Assembly (NCBI GenBank): GCA_030549495.1
Contig: JAUIRK010000855.1
Location: 1,467,501-1,531,500, forward strand
Direction: 5' to 3'
DNA length: 64,000 bases
Source of the DNA: Nectonema munidae
Lineage: Eukaryota; Nematomorpha; Nectonematoida; Nectonematidae
The notes under the pieces: model-generated
Told to the model about the DNA's origin: nothing
The model's input: only the letters and a program-made list of their open reading frames with translations
Databases searched by the model: none
Part shown: in pieces, positions 36,804-49,302 of the stretch
Layout of the letters: the number at the start of each line of letters is the position of its first letter
Numbering within the stretch: position 1 is the stretch's first letter
Position numbers and translations under genes: made by a program

Positions 36804-37654
36804 TTTTGATGAATTTTCTTTGATTCTGGTTTATTTATATGCAATAATTCACTTGTTCAATAAAAATCATTTTCTAAATTGAACCATATGTGGTAGTAAT
36901 TTTGCCGCACATCCACAACAATATATGAGGTTGATGTTGACTCTCATACATGTGTGCAATTCCGCGATACTAAAATTACGTTATTTCGGTACGATATCGG
37001 AATCGGAGTCAGGCTGATGATTGGGTGGGTGCGTCAGAGATTTTAAAGGAATTTAATTCTGATTGGCTATCTAAGCAAATGAAGAATAGATATTTTTTCT
37101 GACACAAAATACCTCTGATCTTATTTGCTTAGAAGTTTCTTATAAGAAGTCGTGGAAAACTTTTCACTCCTTTTTTTTCTTTGTGAAATTTTTTGATAGT
37201 GTTTGTTGGTGCAAGAAAATATGCTTAGCAGACTAATTAAAAAGTGTGTTGATTGCATTTGTCTTCAGTTTTTAATCGAAACGCTATTGACTTGATGAAG
37301 CATTGAAGCAATCAATATTTAATTGATATATTTTTTGTTTCAAAGATAAAAATTCTAATTGAAATGGTAAAAAAAATATGCAAAACGGACTAAATGGTGG
37401 GAATTACAAATTAAAAAATTAGCATGTACTTTCATTTAATTGATTTATTTTTTATTTTCAATTAAAAATAATTGGATTTGTAAAAAAATATAATAAAAAA
37501 ACTGTCTAACTGGTAAAATTACCAATATAAGTCTTCATAATTGAAATGGTAAAAAAGTTTTAAAACTATTTATTTAACTTTGGTAATAATAACAAATAAA
37601 TCGAGTTTAGCATATCATATATGATGACGTTACAATCTAAAGTAAGAGATCTAA

Positions 37655-37776
37655 CGTAAGGTTGGTTGGATACGGGGTTTCGATGACTCAAGGTCTTGGG
37701 TTCGATCTCGTTCAAAAGCAGGGCAATTATGGCTTCTCAATGAAAATGCCTCACGGTGGTACATTTGCCTTTATTT
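37655..37776 (+). repeat. tRNA-derived SINE copy
   Basis: GGTTGGATACGGGG (A-box-like), GGTCTTGGGTTCGATCTCG (B box), then the body GGCAATTATGGCTTCTCAAT, GAAAATGCC and the tail ACATTTGCCTTTATTT. The best-preserved forward copy of the family in the window. Confidence 0.75.
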
Positions 37777-38292
37777 AAACTCATTTTATGTTGTTAGTTT
37801 GTTATCATTGTTGCAGAAAAGTTTTGATGAAATGAACAATTATAAATATTTCTACTACACGTGCATTGATTTGTTCAAACTACAAATAATTACTGTAAGT
37901 AATGATATTGAGAAATTAAAATCTTTCAATTTGATCCAAAAATTACTCTTGTTTTCCCCCCAAAATATTTTCATTTTGATAAACAAAATGTCTAAAATTT
38001 TCTTTTTTTTGAACAAGCTATTTGAGTAAAAATGCTAAGTATGGTATATTGGAATTTTTCCCAAAAATTACCCTAGTTTATGCAAAGTGACTTGAAAAGA
38101 AAATAAAGTTTATGCAAAAGACTTTTAATTGCAAAAGAACAAAATAGAACTAAAAATGATATATAACGAACACTTTTATTGAGTCTCTATGTTGTTAAAA
38201 ATATACAGATAAATTTTACTGTATCTAATCTAAATTATATATTTAAAAAGTTTTCTCTTTTTTTGTCCCAAAAAAGATGGATTACGTAAACT

Positions 38293-38450
38293 CCTTAATT
38301 TGATTGGTTAAATTTTTTTCGAATAATTCGTTAGTTTTAGCCAATAAAATTACACTAAAATTGAACCCATTCTCCTATTGAATATTTCGTGATTTTGACT
38401 ATTCAAATAAACTGTGCAAAAATCTCAAATCTGATTGGCTTAAATTTCAA
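38293..38450 (+). repeat. Dispersed CCAAT/ATTGG repeat
   Basis: aatttgattggttaaat, gaataattcg, agccaataaaatta, gaatatttcgtgatt, ttgactattcaaat and tctgattggct follow the same order as at 11188-11340. Confidence 0.55.
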
Positions 38451-38559
38451 CCATTCGTTGCATTTGATTAGAATATTGTTCAGTTAGAGAATTTTTGGAT
38501 CAAATAATAAAAAAAAGTCAATAAATTTTAAGTTAAAAATTTTTTTGTGTGGACTATCC

Positions 38560-38703
38560 TTAATATCCCTTTTATGACCAGAAAAATCAGACGATAATTA
38601 TTAAAAAGCAGAAGATTCATATACAAAACTATTTGAAAAAGCAGACGAAGGTAAAATTGTTTATCTATCATATATGATACACTGGTCACCAAAGGGTTAT
38701 TAA
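38560..38703 (-). mobile_element. TTAA MITE, type B variant, reversed
   Basis: TTAATATCCC left border, CAGACGATA and CAGACGAAG words, perfect 14-bp palindrome TATCATATATGATA in place of the usual B stem, then CACTGGTCACCAAAGGGTTA and the TTAA shared with the next element. Confidence 0.8.
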
Positions 38704-38838
38704 CCGGTTATTATCGGCCACAGTGGACATATGTCGACTTTACAAAAATAAAATCGTCTGCGTTTAAATGCTTTTATTAATACAACTCTTCTGCTTTTAG
38801 ATATCATTGTCTGATTATTCTGGTCGATAACGAGTTAA
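38700..38838 (+). mobile_element. TTAA MITE type A variant, abutting the previous element
   Basis: TTAACCGGTTATTATCGGCC, palindrome GACATATGTC instead of the usual 16-mer, then CAAAAATAAAATCGTCTGCG, TCTTCTGC, and the worn end GATAACGAGTTAA. Confidence 0.82.
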
Positions 38839-39324
38839 TTTCATTAAATTAAAATTTGGTACAAATTACTTCATATTTAAATTAAACTATGGATTCATTT
38901 TATTAAATTATTATCCATATTAAAACATATTTAATGAATGTATCCATAAGAACCTAAATCGGATTGATTTTTTTCGTTTCAAGAATTTTTGCTTTGGCGT
39001 AGAGGTTTCTATAGATAAGAAAATTTCGGATAAGTGAGTGTGTTGACAGTTATACCATTTTTACTTCTATTTTTCCTTTTTTTCAATTATAAATGGTCTG
39101 TCCTAACTCTGTTTTGTCTTTTTTTCAATTTCAAATTGTTTTTTTTCAATTCTGCTTTCTCTTTTCAATTCTAAATTGTATTTTTTCTTCTTATGTTTTT
39201 TCAATTCTATTTCGTATTTTTGAAAGACAAAGTTTAATTGTAAAAAGACAAAATATAACTAAGTAAGAAAAACAGGATATCTTTACATTTTATAATTAGC
39301 ATTTGCCTACCACCAAACACCACT

Positions 39325-39450
39325 TATATACTCTCAATTTTTCCTCAATTTGCATAATAGTTGATTGACAAGTGCTTAACCTATTACTAAATGAGCTTTA
39401 ATGTCTAAAATTTTGGAAGCCTATTGTTAGGGTTAGGATTAGTGTAGATA
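39325..39450 (-). repeat. Dispersed repeat, inverted partner of 36663-36803
   Basis: ttcctcaatttgcataatag, ttgacaagtgctta and aaaattttggaagc in reverse order to the copy at 36663. The pair can fold on itself in the unspliced furin transcript. Confidence 0.7.
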
Positions 39451-39531
39451 CACGTCTGATACAAAAAAATTTAGACATGCATACGCACACTGACATTCAT
39501 ACAATGAAAGACTTAAATCTCAAAAATAGTG

Positions 39532-39612
39532 GTATAGCAGCAAGGCTGTTGCTTAAATAACTGTCTACGATATAACAAGGTCTAGGTTCGATCCAGCATC
39601 AAGTCATATTTT
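39532..39612 (+). repeat. tRNA-derived SINE head
   Basis: GGTATAGCAGCAAGGCTG and the B-box CTAGGTTCGATCCAGC followed by ATCAAGTCA, as in the SINE family at 40504. It ends about 45 bp before the exon 3 acceptor. Confidence 0.6.
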
Positions 39613-39658
39613 GTTTATTTGCGCATTCCTCCTATATTTTTAACACTCAATTTTGCAG

Positions 39659-39920
39659 GCATGGAACTCGTTGTGCTGGAGAAGTAGCCGCTGTTGCCAA
39701 CAACTCCAACTGCATTGTGGGTGTCGCGTATCACGCAAAGATCGGAGGAGTGCGCATGCTTGACGGGGACATAACGGACGCTGTGGAAGCGCAATCGCTC
39801 AGCCTCGCCTCCCAACACATCGATGTTTACTCCGCGTCCTGGGGTCCCGACGATGACGGCAAAACGGTGGACGGACCATCTCGCCTTGCCAAAAAAGCCT
39901 TCTTTGATGGCGTCACATAT
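39659..39920 (+). CDS. Furin-like protease, exon 3 (catalytic His)
   Basis: Completes Lys246 and encodes residues 247-333. It opens [18 protein letters not shown], where His247 is the catalytic histidine (His194 in human furin). [28 protein letters not shown] and the diagnostic [17 protein letters not shown] follow. Acceptor ttttgcag, donor GTAAGT after TAT, phase 0. The coding part is markedly richer in G+C than the introns on both sides. Confidence 0.96.
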
Positions 39921-40503
39921 GTAAGTTTTATCGGAGTAGCGTTAATGAAAATACTGGAAAAGCATAAATACAGTGAGACCTCGATTATGCGGAACACTAC
40001 TGACTGTAACCGATTTTTCCAATGTTATTCTGACACCCACCGTGCTTCAAATCAAACTTTCTTTTAAACATGTGTGTAGAATTTGTTAATCCAAAATACA
40101 TGTTTAAGATTGACTATGCGATAGCACTTTTTCACAAAAGGAGCGCAATATTTTGCATATGTTTGTCGGGGAATCTTAGTTTATACCTGAAGATAATGGA
40201 TCGACAACTCACTAGCTTCTTTACTTTTCCCAACTCTTTCATGTTGGATGGAAGTTGAAGTATTCATTTGTGAAAGATTTTTTTCACATTAAACTTAAAT
40301 ATACTATATATACTTCATTTAATAAACAACATCTTAATTTGAAGTATTGATTCCTTATAAATTTGATACATGGAAGAGATTTCGTAAACTCATCAAGAGT
40401 CTACTTGTCAAGGTTTTTTTTTTGAAAAAAGGTAAAACTGGATTTATTAATTCACTCACGCCAACCTAGAGAAAACTAAGCATGCTTTTAATGTTATTGT
40501 TTC

Positions 40504-40640
40504 AATAAAGGTAAAGGTACCGTTGGGTGTTTTCATCGAGAAGGCACAATTGCGCCGCTTGTATCGAACTATGAGAAAGTAGGCTTGATGCGGGATCGAA
40601 CCCAAGACCTTTTACCTAACCCACATACTCACCCCAGCCT
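40504..40640 (-). repeat. tRNA-derived SINE copy, reversed
   Basis: On the minus strand: GGCTGGGGTGAGTATGTGGG (A-box region), GGTCTTGGGTTCGATCCCGC (B box), CATAGTTCGATACAAGCGG, CGCAATTGTGCCTTCTCG, ATGAAAACACCC, and the tail ACCTTTACCTTTATTG. The most complete copy in the window. Confidence 0.82.
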
Positions 40641-41810
40641 TAATAATAGTGTTTTAAAGCTGATATTATTTGGAAATTTTTCAATTAAATTTACTTTAAA
40701 TCCAAATAGTAATGTTTTTCAAGTTTTTTTTAATTTTTGCCATTTTTATGCAAACTGAACAATGTATAGTAAGATTTAAATCATTTATAGATAGCTTTTT
40801 TTAAATGTTCTATATAAAATATCACTTACAATTATTTAAAAGTTAGACAATAAAGCTTAGCTTCTTCAGTTTGTATAAAAATGGCGTAAAAATAAAAAAA
40901 CATAAAACATTGATATTGGTTTTTTTTAAAAACAAAATTCTTGAAATTAAATCATTTTTAGAAAATTATTGAAAATATAAAATTAGCATCGAAATAATAA
41001 GAGAGGTATTAATTGAAAATGCGTTAATTGACTCAGTCAGCTGTTAGCGCTCTTGTAGTAAAAATGAGTAAATTGAAAAATATCCTAAAATAGAACCTAC
41101 TTTCTGGTAGGAAAGAAAAAAGTTTAAAACTCGCAAAGGTGTAGAAGTAGGAAATTCCGCATTCACTAAAAACGAATGACATGACTTTTACCATCTATTT
41201 CATCTCTTATTAAGTATCCTTCTAAGCTTATTATCTTTATTTTTTTTTTATAAAGTTTGTTATTTTTTAAGCTTTTTTTTAGATATTGACCTATTGACTT
41301 GCAATCTCTTTTCCTACTTTCAATTGAACATTTTCTCAATTATCTGGCATTGAGATATATAATAGAGAATGAGTAAAAATGATCTTTTTCAGCAAAAAAT
41401 GTAATATCTGTAATATAAGTAAGGGTATCATTGATTTTATCAGCATTTACAGTGAAGTGGGAGAAGCGTGCTATTCAAATCCTCTGCCATGAAGGATCAA
41501 AGACTTCTTTGATTTAACTGACAAATCCACTAACTAATTGTCTTAATAATTAACTAGTGTACACACTTTTAATTTTTTAATTATTTTTTCTGCCAACATT
41601 CTGCAACTAGCGGGTACTTGGTGAAGCGATCTTTAGTCTGCCTAAACATATATAAAGTATAACTCCCATTAGCATACATCTGTAGAAAGTCAATAAGTTT
41701 TAAAAGCCTCAATTCATTCTTCAAAACCATTGCAAGAGTTCCTAAGATCTTGAATATTTTGATGTTTTATTTTTATGCGATAAATTAAAGAGACGCTCAT
41801 GTTTAAATAG
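40641..41810 (+). other. 3' part of furin intron 3, no gene seen
   Basis: AT-rich intron DNA with long T runs. No exon, SINE or MITE is recognisable before the acceptor gtttaaatag at 41801-41810. Confidence 0.6.
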
Positions 41811-42034
41811 GGAAGAAATGGACTTGGCTCAATCTACGTTTGGGCTTCAGGAAATGGGGGCAGGTATAAAGACAATTGCAACTGTGATGGCTACACCAAT
41901 TCCCGCTTCACCCTCTCAATCGGAAGTGCTACGGAGGATGGCGAAGCGCCGTGGTATAGCGAAGCTTGCAGCAGTACTCTCGCCTCCACATACAGTAGCG
42001 GAAGATACTCTTACATCATTTCAACGGATCTTAG
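41811..42034 (+). CDS. Furin-like protease, exon 4 (oxyanion Asn)
   Basis: Residues 334-407 plus two bases of Arg408. It reads [20 protein letters not shown], with Asn348 as the oxyanion-hole residue (Asn295 in human furin). [20 protein letters not shown] and [20 protein letters not shown] follow, all standard furin blocks, ending ISTDLR at donor AG/GTATGC. An overlapping frame starting at 41818 is a shadow. The phase matches exons 3 and 5. Confidence 0.96.
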
Positions 42035-42428
42035 GTATGCATATAATATAGAACTTCAAACAATTTTGTTACAGGCAATGGGAATTTTGAGACAAAAAAC
42101 TTTATTTAAAAATTGTACATAAAATTAAATTATTGAAAAAAAAATTTCTTTTATATTGGTAAAACTGGGGTTTGCCTTTTTTAAGCTTTTAAATTAAAAT
42201 CTACGCATAGTAAATTTTTTTACTTTTTTTCTTTTGGATTTCTTAAAATATTAGAAAAGTTTAGAAGTTTTTTTTTACCAAAATCATAACTCTATTTTTT
42301 TTCTTTTTCACAGTCACATGATGTGTGACAAAAATGAGGTAAACATTGATATGAAAATTAAAAGCCTTAAAAATAAGGGTGTTCATAAAATCAATAAATA
42401 TTTCAGACAAATAACAAATTTATTCTAA

Positions 42429-42690
42429 TCAATTGGAAATATTATATCTTGGAAGTTTCTTGGCATAGCTACATTTGTCATTTGTGTAGGATAGAAACTC
42501 CTTCTCAAACATTTTGCAGAGTTTTTGGTTGTCATCTGTTGAATGTCTTGCCAGGATTTTTTCCTGTTTATGACTTAGCCATTTCTTCTTCTTTTTCAAG
42601 GAATATAACTTTTGCTCTGCAATTATAATTTTAGCGTTATTCTCATTCATAAAACATTTTTCTGGTGATAATCTTTTACTTTTAATCTAA
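42429..42690 (-). CDS. Hypothetical Lys-rich 3' exon
   Basis: The minus strand is open from an acceptor-like tctttag (about 42692) through SKRLSPEKCFMNENNAKIII, QKLYSLKKKKKWLSHKQEK, FEKEFLSYTNDKC to a stop, with AATAAA about 6 nt after it. I do not recognise the protein. It lies in furin intron 4 near piggyBac relic 2, so it could be a piece of another mobile element. The only evidence is the open frame plus the signals at its two ends. Confidence 0.25.
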
Positions 42691-43156
42691 AGATGTGCGT
42701 AAAAATAATGTTTTAAACCTGGACGATCAGTTTTAATGAAATGCATTAGTAAATATGGGAAAGGCTTTGAACGTTACTAAAATGACACCTAATTTGCCCC
42801 AAAAACAAATAAAAATACTTGAAAAATGTAGTAAAATTTAAGTTTAAAGAGTTTTTTTGAATAATTTCTGAAAAATTGGAAGTACTATTTCCGGTTTATA
42901 AAAATAAAAACTTAATTTTAACTTTAATTTTTGGCTAAATTTCAGACTTTGAAAAATGGACTAAACCCTCAAACGTACAGCGAAAAAAAATACTCTTGTT
43001 GTACAAGCTACTCCATTTTGTGGGATAGGAATCATTTTTTAACAAAGAGAAAACTTTCTAAAATTAGTTTTACCTTGTAATATCTATCTATCTATATATT
43101 ACAAAGTTATGTAATGTAAATATACCTTGAAATATTGAAAATGTAAAAAAAATTTA

Positions 43157-43296
43157 TTAACCCGCTAACGCCCACTGTCGACTATAGTCGAATTCACAAA
43201 AATAAAATCGTCTGCGTTTATCAATGCTCTTTAATACAAATCTTCTGCTTTACATTAGATATCGTCTGATTATTATTCTGGTCGTTAACGGGTTAA
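43157..43296 (+). mobile_element. TTAA MITE type A
   Basis: TTAACCCGCTAACGCCCACT, palindrome GTCGACTATAGTCGA (one arm end mutated), AAATCGTCTGCGTTTATC, TCTTCTGC, TCGTCTGATTATTATTC and GTTAACGGGTTAA. Its last TTAA is shared with the type C unit. Confidence 0.92.
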
Positions 43297-43404
43297 TCCT
43301 TTAAGGCATGAGTTTTCTATCGTCTGCTTTCTTTCTCAATGAGGTTTTATATAAATTAAGCAGACGATTTTTGGACACTGGTGTCCCATTGTGCCTGAAA
43401 AATA
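43293..43404 (-). mobile_element. TTAA unit type C at the 3' end of piggyBac relic 2
   Basis: TTAATCCTTTAAGGCATGAG left border, two motif copies ATCGTCTGC and GCAGACGAT, stem GGACAC-TG-GTGTCC, then CATTGTGCCTGAAA. The layout is that of reversed type B (border, CAGACGA words, palindrome, CATTG), but the sequence is its own. It ends about 10 bp from the transposase stop. Either a separate MITE or the terminal region of the transposon. Confidence 0.7.
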
Positions 43405-43413
43405 ACTTCTAAT

Positions 43414-45010
43414 TTAGTTTTTTCGACCCAAAAGCAAAATTCTTCTTTTACTTGAATACGGCTGTTCAGGGCAAATTGAGACACGACAACAACTGCAGCT
43501 ACTTCTACAGTTTTTTTCTACAAAACGTGCAAGGTCTTGAGAAACTTGTTGTTTTTGTTCTTTTGCAACCAACAACAACTTCATTGAACCAAACTTTTAG
43601 TCCAGCTTCTTTTATGGATACCGAAAGAGAAATTTTTATTTTTCTTGTTGAAGAAAAAGGAAAAGACAGGTTTTTTAAAATTCTTTTCGACTTTTATTAT
43701 GTCCATTTTTTTCAACAAAATAAAGGAGTTACTCCATGAAATATCTATCATGTTGTAGTTGATTGGCGTGGGCCATCTGTTTCTTTCTCTTCTTGCAGTA
43801 AACTCTTCGATGATAGAATCCATCAGGCCGACTCCACACCTCCCTTTATTGAAATCCAAAATCACAACAGGTTTTTTATCACTCCTTAGTGATATATCAA
43901 TTACAATATGTGAAGAAGAAGGCATTATGACGTTCTGGTTTTTTTGGAATGTACTCACAAAGAATAATTTTGTTGTTCCTGTCATATAAGCAAGATGTTG
44001 AAAACACAGGCTTGTTTTTTGCTGACTTCATCAGAAGCGGAACTTCTTTTCTACATTTGTTGATAGTGTCAATCAAAGTAAGGTCCAGAGCTTCATCAGT
44101 TCTTTTGCAAGGCTGTGAGAGGTGAAGTAGCGTTCTGTCGCTATATCTCTTCTCGTGTTAGTGAAAGGTTTGACGAGTTCCAGGACAATTTCTTGTGACA
44201 AATTTTTGTTCCTCACGCTATTTTCATTTTTCCCACAATAAAATTTTGAAGTCAGAGCCATATTTGTTTGGCTTATTAGGAATGAAAGTTCTGCCAGGTA
44301 TGTGAGCTCTGTAGCCGTAAAGTTGTTCATCTACAATGAGTGTACTTTCTGGGACCAAACATCGCAACAAACTTCTTTGCAACATGGTCCACAACTCTCT
44401 GACTGCAACCAACTTATCAACATGTTTTCTTTTTTCTCGATTTCGGAAATTATCGAATCTCGGGCATCTGAGGAAAAATTTGAATCTCTGATGCCCCAAA
44501 TAGTCGCTCTATAAAAAGGCTTACTGTCGTTAGGAGAGCACAAATCTTGAAGCAAAGACATGTTGCCACGATCCATAGCGCTTCTAATGAGTATAGCATA
44601 ACATGCCTTCAATTCACCGATAGAAAACAGTTTCATAAACGATGGGTAAGAATTTTTGGATTTTTGATGAAGGTATTTTCTTATAACATCATTAACTCTT
44701 CGGTTTACAAATCTTTGTATCGATAGAAACATGTTTTCATCATAAAATAATTAAAAAAAACACTTAGTTCATCTGGACTACAAATTGGCCCAAGTAACTC
44801 TTTCAATATGTTTCTTGAGAAGAAACTTATAATACTATGGGTAGCTCTTTAGAATAAATTTTATTGCCACATCTGATTCCTTGGTTTGGAAAATCTTCGT
44901 GATCGCATTATTCTCTTTTATTTGGTCTTCATAGTCATCATCGTCAACAGCATTGAAATCACTCCCAGCATATTCTTCATAGGCATAATCATTACCCTTT
45001 TTTGCTCTAT
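43414..45010 (-). pseudogene. Broken piggyBac-type transposase (relic 2)
   Basis: Minus-strand fragments cover most of the family in order. They are an acidic N-terminus (EEYAGSDFNAVDDDDYEDQI, about 44980-44920), a helical part (44331-44732), the core with DKLVAVRELW and LIVDEQLYGYRAHIPGRTFI (44224-44499), then KPVVILDFNKGRCGVGLMDS (about 43860), and a C-terminal Cys motif CRVSICPEQ (about 43480). The third catalytic Asp, normally in GGVD, reads CGVG, so the residue is lost. Several frame changes and stops also break it. It differs clearly from relic 1, so two lineages are present. Confidence 0.85.
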
Positions 45011-45299
45011 ATAAAAATGCCTATTTCTCCATCATCAAACTTCTCTATACCAAGTGAAGGATTGATTGGATACATCCACTTCAATTTCTTCATTTTCAAA
45101 ATGTTCGCTTTCACTGCATCACTTTCTTCCATTGTAGATAAAATAGGCCATTTGCTGACAAAAATGAAGCTCTTTTACTTTTCCCATTTTATGGAGGAAC
45201 GAATATATAACTATAAAGCAGTAAAAATAAGTGTAAGTCTGATATCTCTAGTGAAAAAATTGAAAACAGGTGTGTGGAAGTAGAGTAGAGAGTATGCAT

Positions 45300-47404
45300 G
45301 CTTACATTTAAGAATGTCTATGCATGTTTGATGGAAAAAAAGGAATTGTGATGAAACGAAAAGACATATGTTGAAAACTCAAAGCAATACATCAAAAGGA
45401 AAAAACAATATTATTTTGCTTCAGACTTCTCATTATAATTGAATATGATAAGCGTATCTGTAGAAAGAAAAGTCGTGAAGTGAGTATTACTTCATTTTGG
45501 AGTAGCGTGTACAGTTGAGGGAAGGATCATATTTGTATATTAAAAATCGATCCTTTTGACATTTTATTAAAATGATAACTTTAATTTATGTATTTATTTT
45601 TTTATTATAGCTCTTCAAAAAAAAGAATTTTTTATTTTTTTATTTAGTAGCCATTAAAATTTAAAAAAATCTGATTTTTTAAATTTAAGATAAATAATAA
45701 TAATTGAAAAATCAGTAAATATAATTAGAACATTAAATTTGCATAAATTTAAATAATATTATTTTAGTTAAACAAAATAAAATTGTAAATCACGCTTTCA
45801 CAATGACATGAAATTCACTTTTTTTATTGATTTCTTCCTAATCTGCAAGCATAAAATGTGAATATTTAAATGTTTTTTTATAAAAAAAATTTACATTTAA
45901 AATTGTCAATGCACTGCCTCTATACAGTGGATAATTAGAAGAACTGATTTGTGTAAAACCAAGTCAAAATTATTTTTATATAAAAGGGGATGTACCGTAT
46001 ATCAAAAATCCGGCTTTTGAAAAGGTCCAAGAAAAAGTATACTTCTATTTGCATTAATTTAAATACAACAAATTAAAAAATCTTTTATTAAAAAAAACTT
46101 GCAAATTCGGAAATAATTACAGGGAGGGTTTAAAAATATATTTTTATTTTTGAAATCATTATCATTTTAATTTTGTAATTACGGTTGATATTTTTACTAA
46201 AGAAAGGCATTTGTTTTTTAGGATTTTTTTAACCTTAAAATTTAGCTTTATTTCATTTTGTAAAATCTTTAAAATTTTAAATTTCACACAACGAAAACAA
46301 TTATTTAAAATAAGAGGATAAAAAATACTAGTAACAACATCAATTTAAAAAAACATCATTAAAATTGTCAAAGTTTGGTTTTTAATTTTTGAACTGTATT
46401 TAAATTTGTAATAATTTAAAATTTTATTCAAATTTTAAATATTTTGTCACTTGTGAAAAGTAAACAGTTTTAAAACTAAAAATTTTAAATGAATTGATTT
46501 GGAAAAAAAATTATTTTTTTCATTTTGAAGTTAATTACCATGTGAAGTATATTTATTTTGAATTGGTAGGTACTAGATAAAAAAATATTTGACATGAAAG
46601 TTTCATAATTTTTAGAAAAATATAAAAAGAAAAATTTTTAGAGTTCACTTTATATTCATAGATGTTATTTTTAATTTCTCTATAATTGCAATAAAGTTAA
46701 ACATAGTTTTAGAAAAAATTATATCCCTGCATTGTTGCTCAAAATAATAATAATTTAATATTAGTTATCTGGACAGATTATTGAAATATTCAGCAAAATT
46801 CAAAGTAAAGCCGGATTTCGCGGAGTAAAATTTTAGCCGGATATCCGGTCACACAAATATTTTCCGAGTATTATGTACACTATACGTACATCCCTATGTA
46901 AAACATATGTTCGTAAAATGTACTCAAACAAATCTTCTATGTGTAATAACTTAGTAAACTTTGAAACGTCTTTGGAATGCATTATTCTATCATTTTATAT
47001 ATTATAACCAAGTTCGTCTAGAAGACAACTCTAGAAGAGTCTAGAATTCTCTAGAAGATAAACATGATATTCGAGACGAGTAATTTTTCAATTTTGTATC
47101 TTTAACTTTTTTCTCAAGATTAACTTAAAGAAATTATTTATTTTTTATTCCCTTTGGCCTCTTTTGAATACTTATCTCTTGTGATAAAGACTAGTTTTAT
47201 TTTTTATGTATCCAGGGTTTAATCAATCATACATTTATTGAGAAAGTTATTTCACGGAGAAATAAGAAAGTGTAGTTTTTTCTTTTTTTTATAAAAATAA
47301 AAAAAGGTATCCAAATACTTTGAGCGCCTCTCTTTATACTTTGTCTTGATTCTATCACTGATTATGAATTGCTCTGATGTTGATTCTTGGATGTTTATTT
47401 GCAG
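45300..47404 (+). other. 3' part of furin intron 4, no gene seen
   Basis: Very AT-rich DNA with long A and T runs. No coding exon, MITE border or SINE box is recognisable. The acceptor tttatttgcag ends at 47404. Confidence 0.6.
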
Positions 47405-47743
47405 GCACGGGTGTACCGACTCGCACACCGGAACTTCTGCATCAGCTCCTTTGGCCGCAGGACTCATAGCGCTGGCCCTGGAAGCAAACCGGAAGTTGAC
47501 TTGGCGAGACATGCAACACATTGTGGTGCGGACAGCTCGCAAAGCAAATCTCCACTCTCAGGATTGGAATGTAAATGGTGTGGGGCTGATGGTGTCGCAC
47601 GCTTTTGGCTTCGGGCTGATGGACGCTGGGGCCATGGTTTCTTTGGGACTGGCGTGGAAAACGGTTCCGCGTTACCACAAGTGCATCGTAAAAGTGGAAA
47701 ATGCATTTACAGGCACTGCCATTCAACGCGGAAGCAGTAAACG
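47405..47743 (+). CDS. Furin-like protease, exon 5 (catalytic Ser, start of P domain)
   Basis: Completes Arg408 and encodes 409-520 plus two bases of Arg521. It reads HGCTDSHTGTSASAPLAAGL, with Ser419 as the nucleophile (Ser368 in human furin). LTWRDMQHIVVRTARKANL, DWNVNGVG and SHAFGFGLMDAGAMV lead into the P domain (WKTVPRYHKC), which the family needs for folding. Acceptor ttgcag, donor CG/GTACGA. The frame extending past 47743 to a stop at 47753 is intron read-through. Confidence 0.96.
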
Positions 47744-49302
47744 GTACGAATAATTTTGCGCTTACATTTTATCTGCTATAACTAAGTCAACAATTATTCT
47801 CAACTAACGTCACTAACCAGTTAAAATATGATACTAATTTTTTAACTCTTCTTTGAGTATATTGGGAATGTCAAATGAAATAAAACAAAATTAATTATTG
47901 TTGACAACGATATATTTTTTTGATTTTACAATAAAGGATTTTTTTAATGTGAAAACTTCACTTTTATCATGAACGCGCAGTTTTAGAACAGATAAAAGAT
48001 TTTTTGGCACAGAAATATTGATTTTTTCAGACCACAGTATTTAATTAATTCATTGTAATTTACGTCTTAATTTTCCTAGACATTTAGAATGACACAATTT
48101 AAACAAATTTTTTATTCTATTTTTTTCATTCGTTTATTTGAGACCCCTTTGTTGTCTTGAATCTAATTCTCTTTTCAAACAATGTGATGAAAAAATGACA
48201 TTTTTAAGCGTTCCTTCAAAAATGTTCAACGATTTTGCGAAAGTAGAAAACTTTGAACTGTTTAAGTTTTGTATAACTTGCACACTCCGTAAACTTAATA
48301 ATACATATATATATATAAGTAATATGCATCGAATATAAGAAGACAAACTGTAGCGAGAAAGTGTTCTAAAAATAAATTTAAAAAAAGACTTTTTTTGCAC
48401 TCATATTTTTTTTTCTATTCTCTGATACTGCCTACAAACATTTGAAAGTAAAATGTAGCATTATCAACATTTTTTCATATATGAATCTGTTTTCACATAT
48501 GCTTGTATTAAATTATAGCAGACTAATAGAGGTGTTAAGCAATTCTTTTAAAATTGATCAGTTTTCACTAAAAATTGTGTTTGGTTATCAATACAATTTA
48601 TGTAAACAAACATATTCAAAAAAACAATAAAATTTAGTTTAAAGAGATAGTGTACATCATATTGGTGTAGAATTAATTATGTATTAATTATGAGATCAAA
48701 ATTTATTATACACTTAAAAAATAAATATGAATCAAAAGTAGCTTCATTCTTCGAAAATTGAAATACCAACTTAACTGTCAAAAAGTGAAACAGGAGAAAG
48801 AAAAAAGAAAGCCATTTTAGTGTAAATAGTTTGAGCCAATCAATGCTTGTATAGTATGATTGAGCATTTCTAATTTTTCCGTCAATCAAATTACAATCAA
48901 TCACTTTTGCACCAATGATAGTAAACTAACATAAAATGAGTTTAAATAACTTGAGTCCGTAACTTCATCATCTTAGTTAGCCGCATGCAGACTGCCTGGC
49001 TTATTCTGCCCACATCTGGTCGCTACATCTAAAAAAATTTTTTTTGAGAATCTTTAAACTTCTTTTCAAATGTTTATATATGCAAATATTGGACCTAGAA
49101 AGCAATTGGTGGATTTTTTTACTATTTCCCCTTCAAGTATTCTATCTCTACCACTCAAAAGAAAAAGGCGTAAAAATATGGAGACGATACCGTATAAAAA
49201 GCGTGAAAATGGAACTTACCTTGTGAAGTATCAAACCGGGGCTCATTTTCAAACAGGCGCGAAATGCAAAATCTTTTATCCCGCTTTTGTTTCGCGTTTC
49301 AG
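47744..49302 (+). other. Furin intron 5, no gene seen
   Basis: AT-rich intron DNA between donor GTACGA and acceptor gcgtttcag. Short frames occur on both strands but none shows a recognisable domain. Confidence 0.6.

Noticed and set aside
43081-43110. Short tandem atctatct repeat as a regulatory site
   Set aside because: Ordinary simple repeat without context.
47387-47740. Alternative long frames on both strands over furin exon 5
   Set aside because: Shadows of the conserved exon; only one frame matches the protease.
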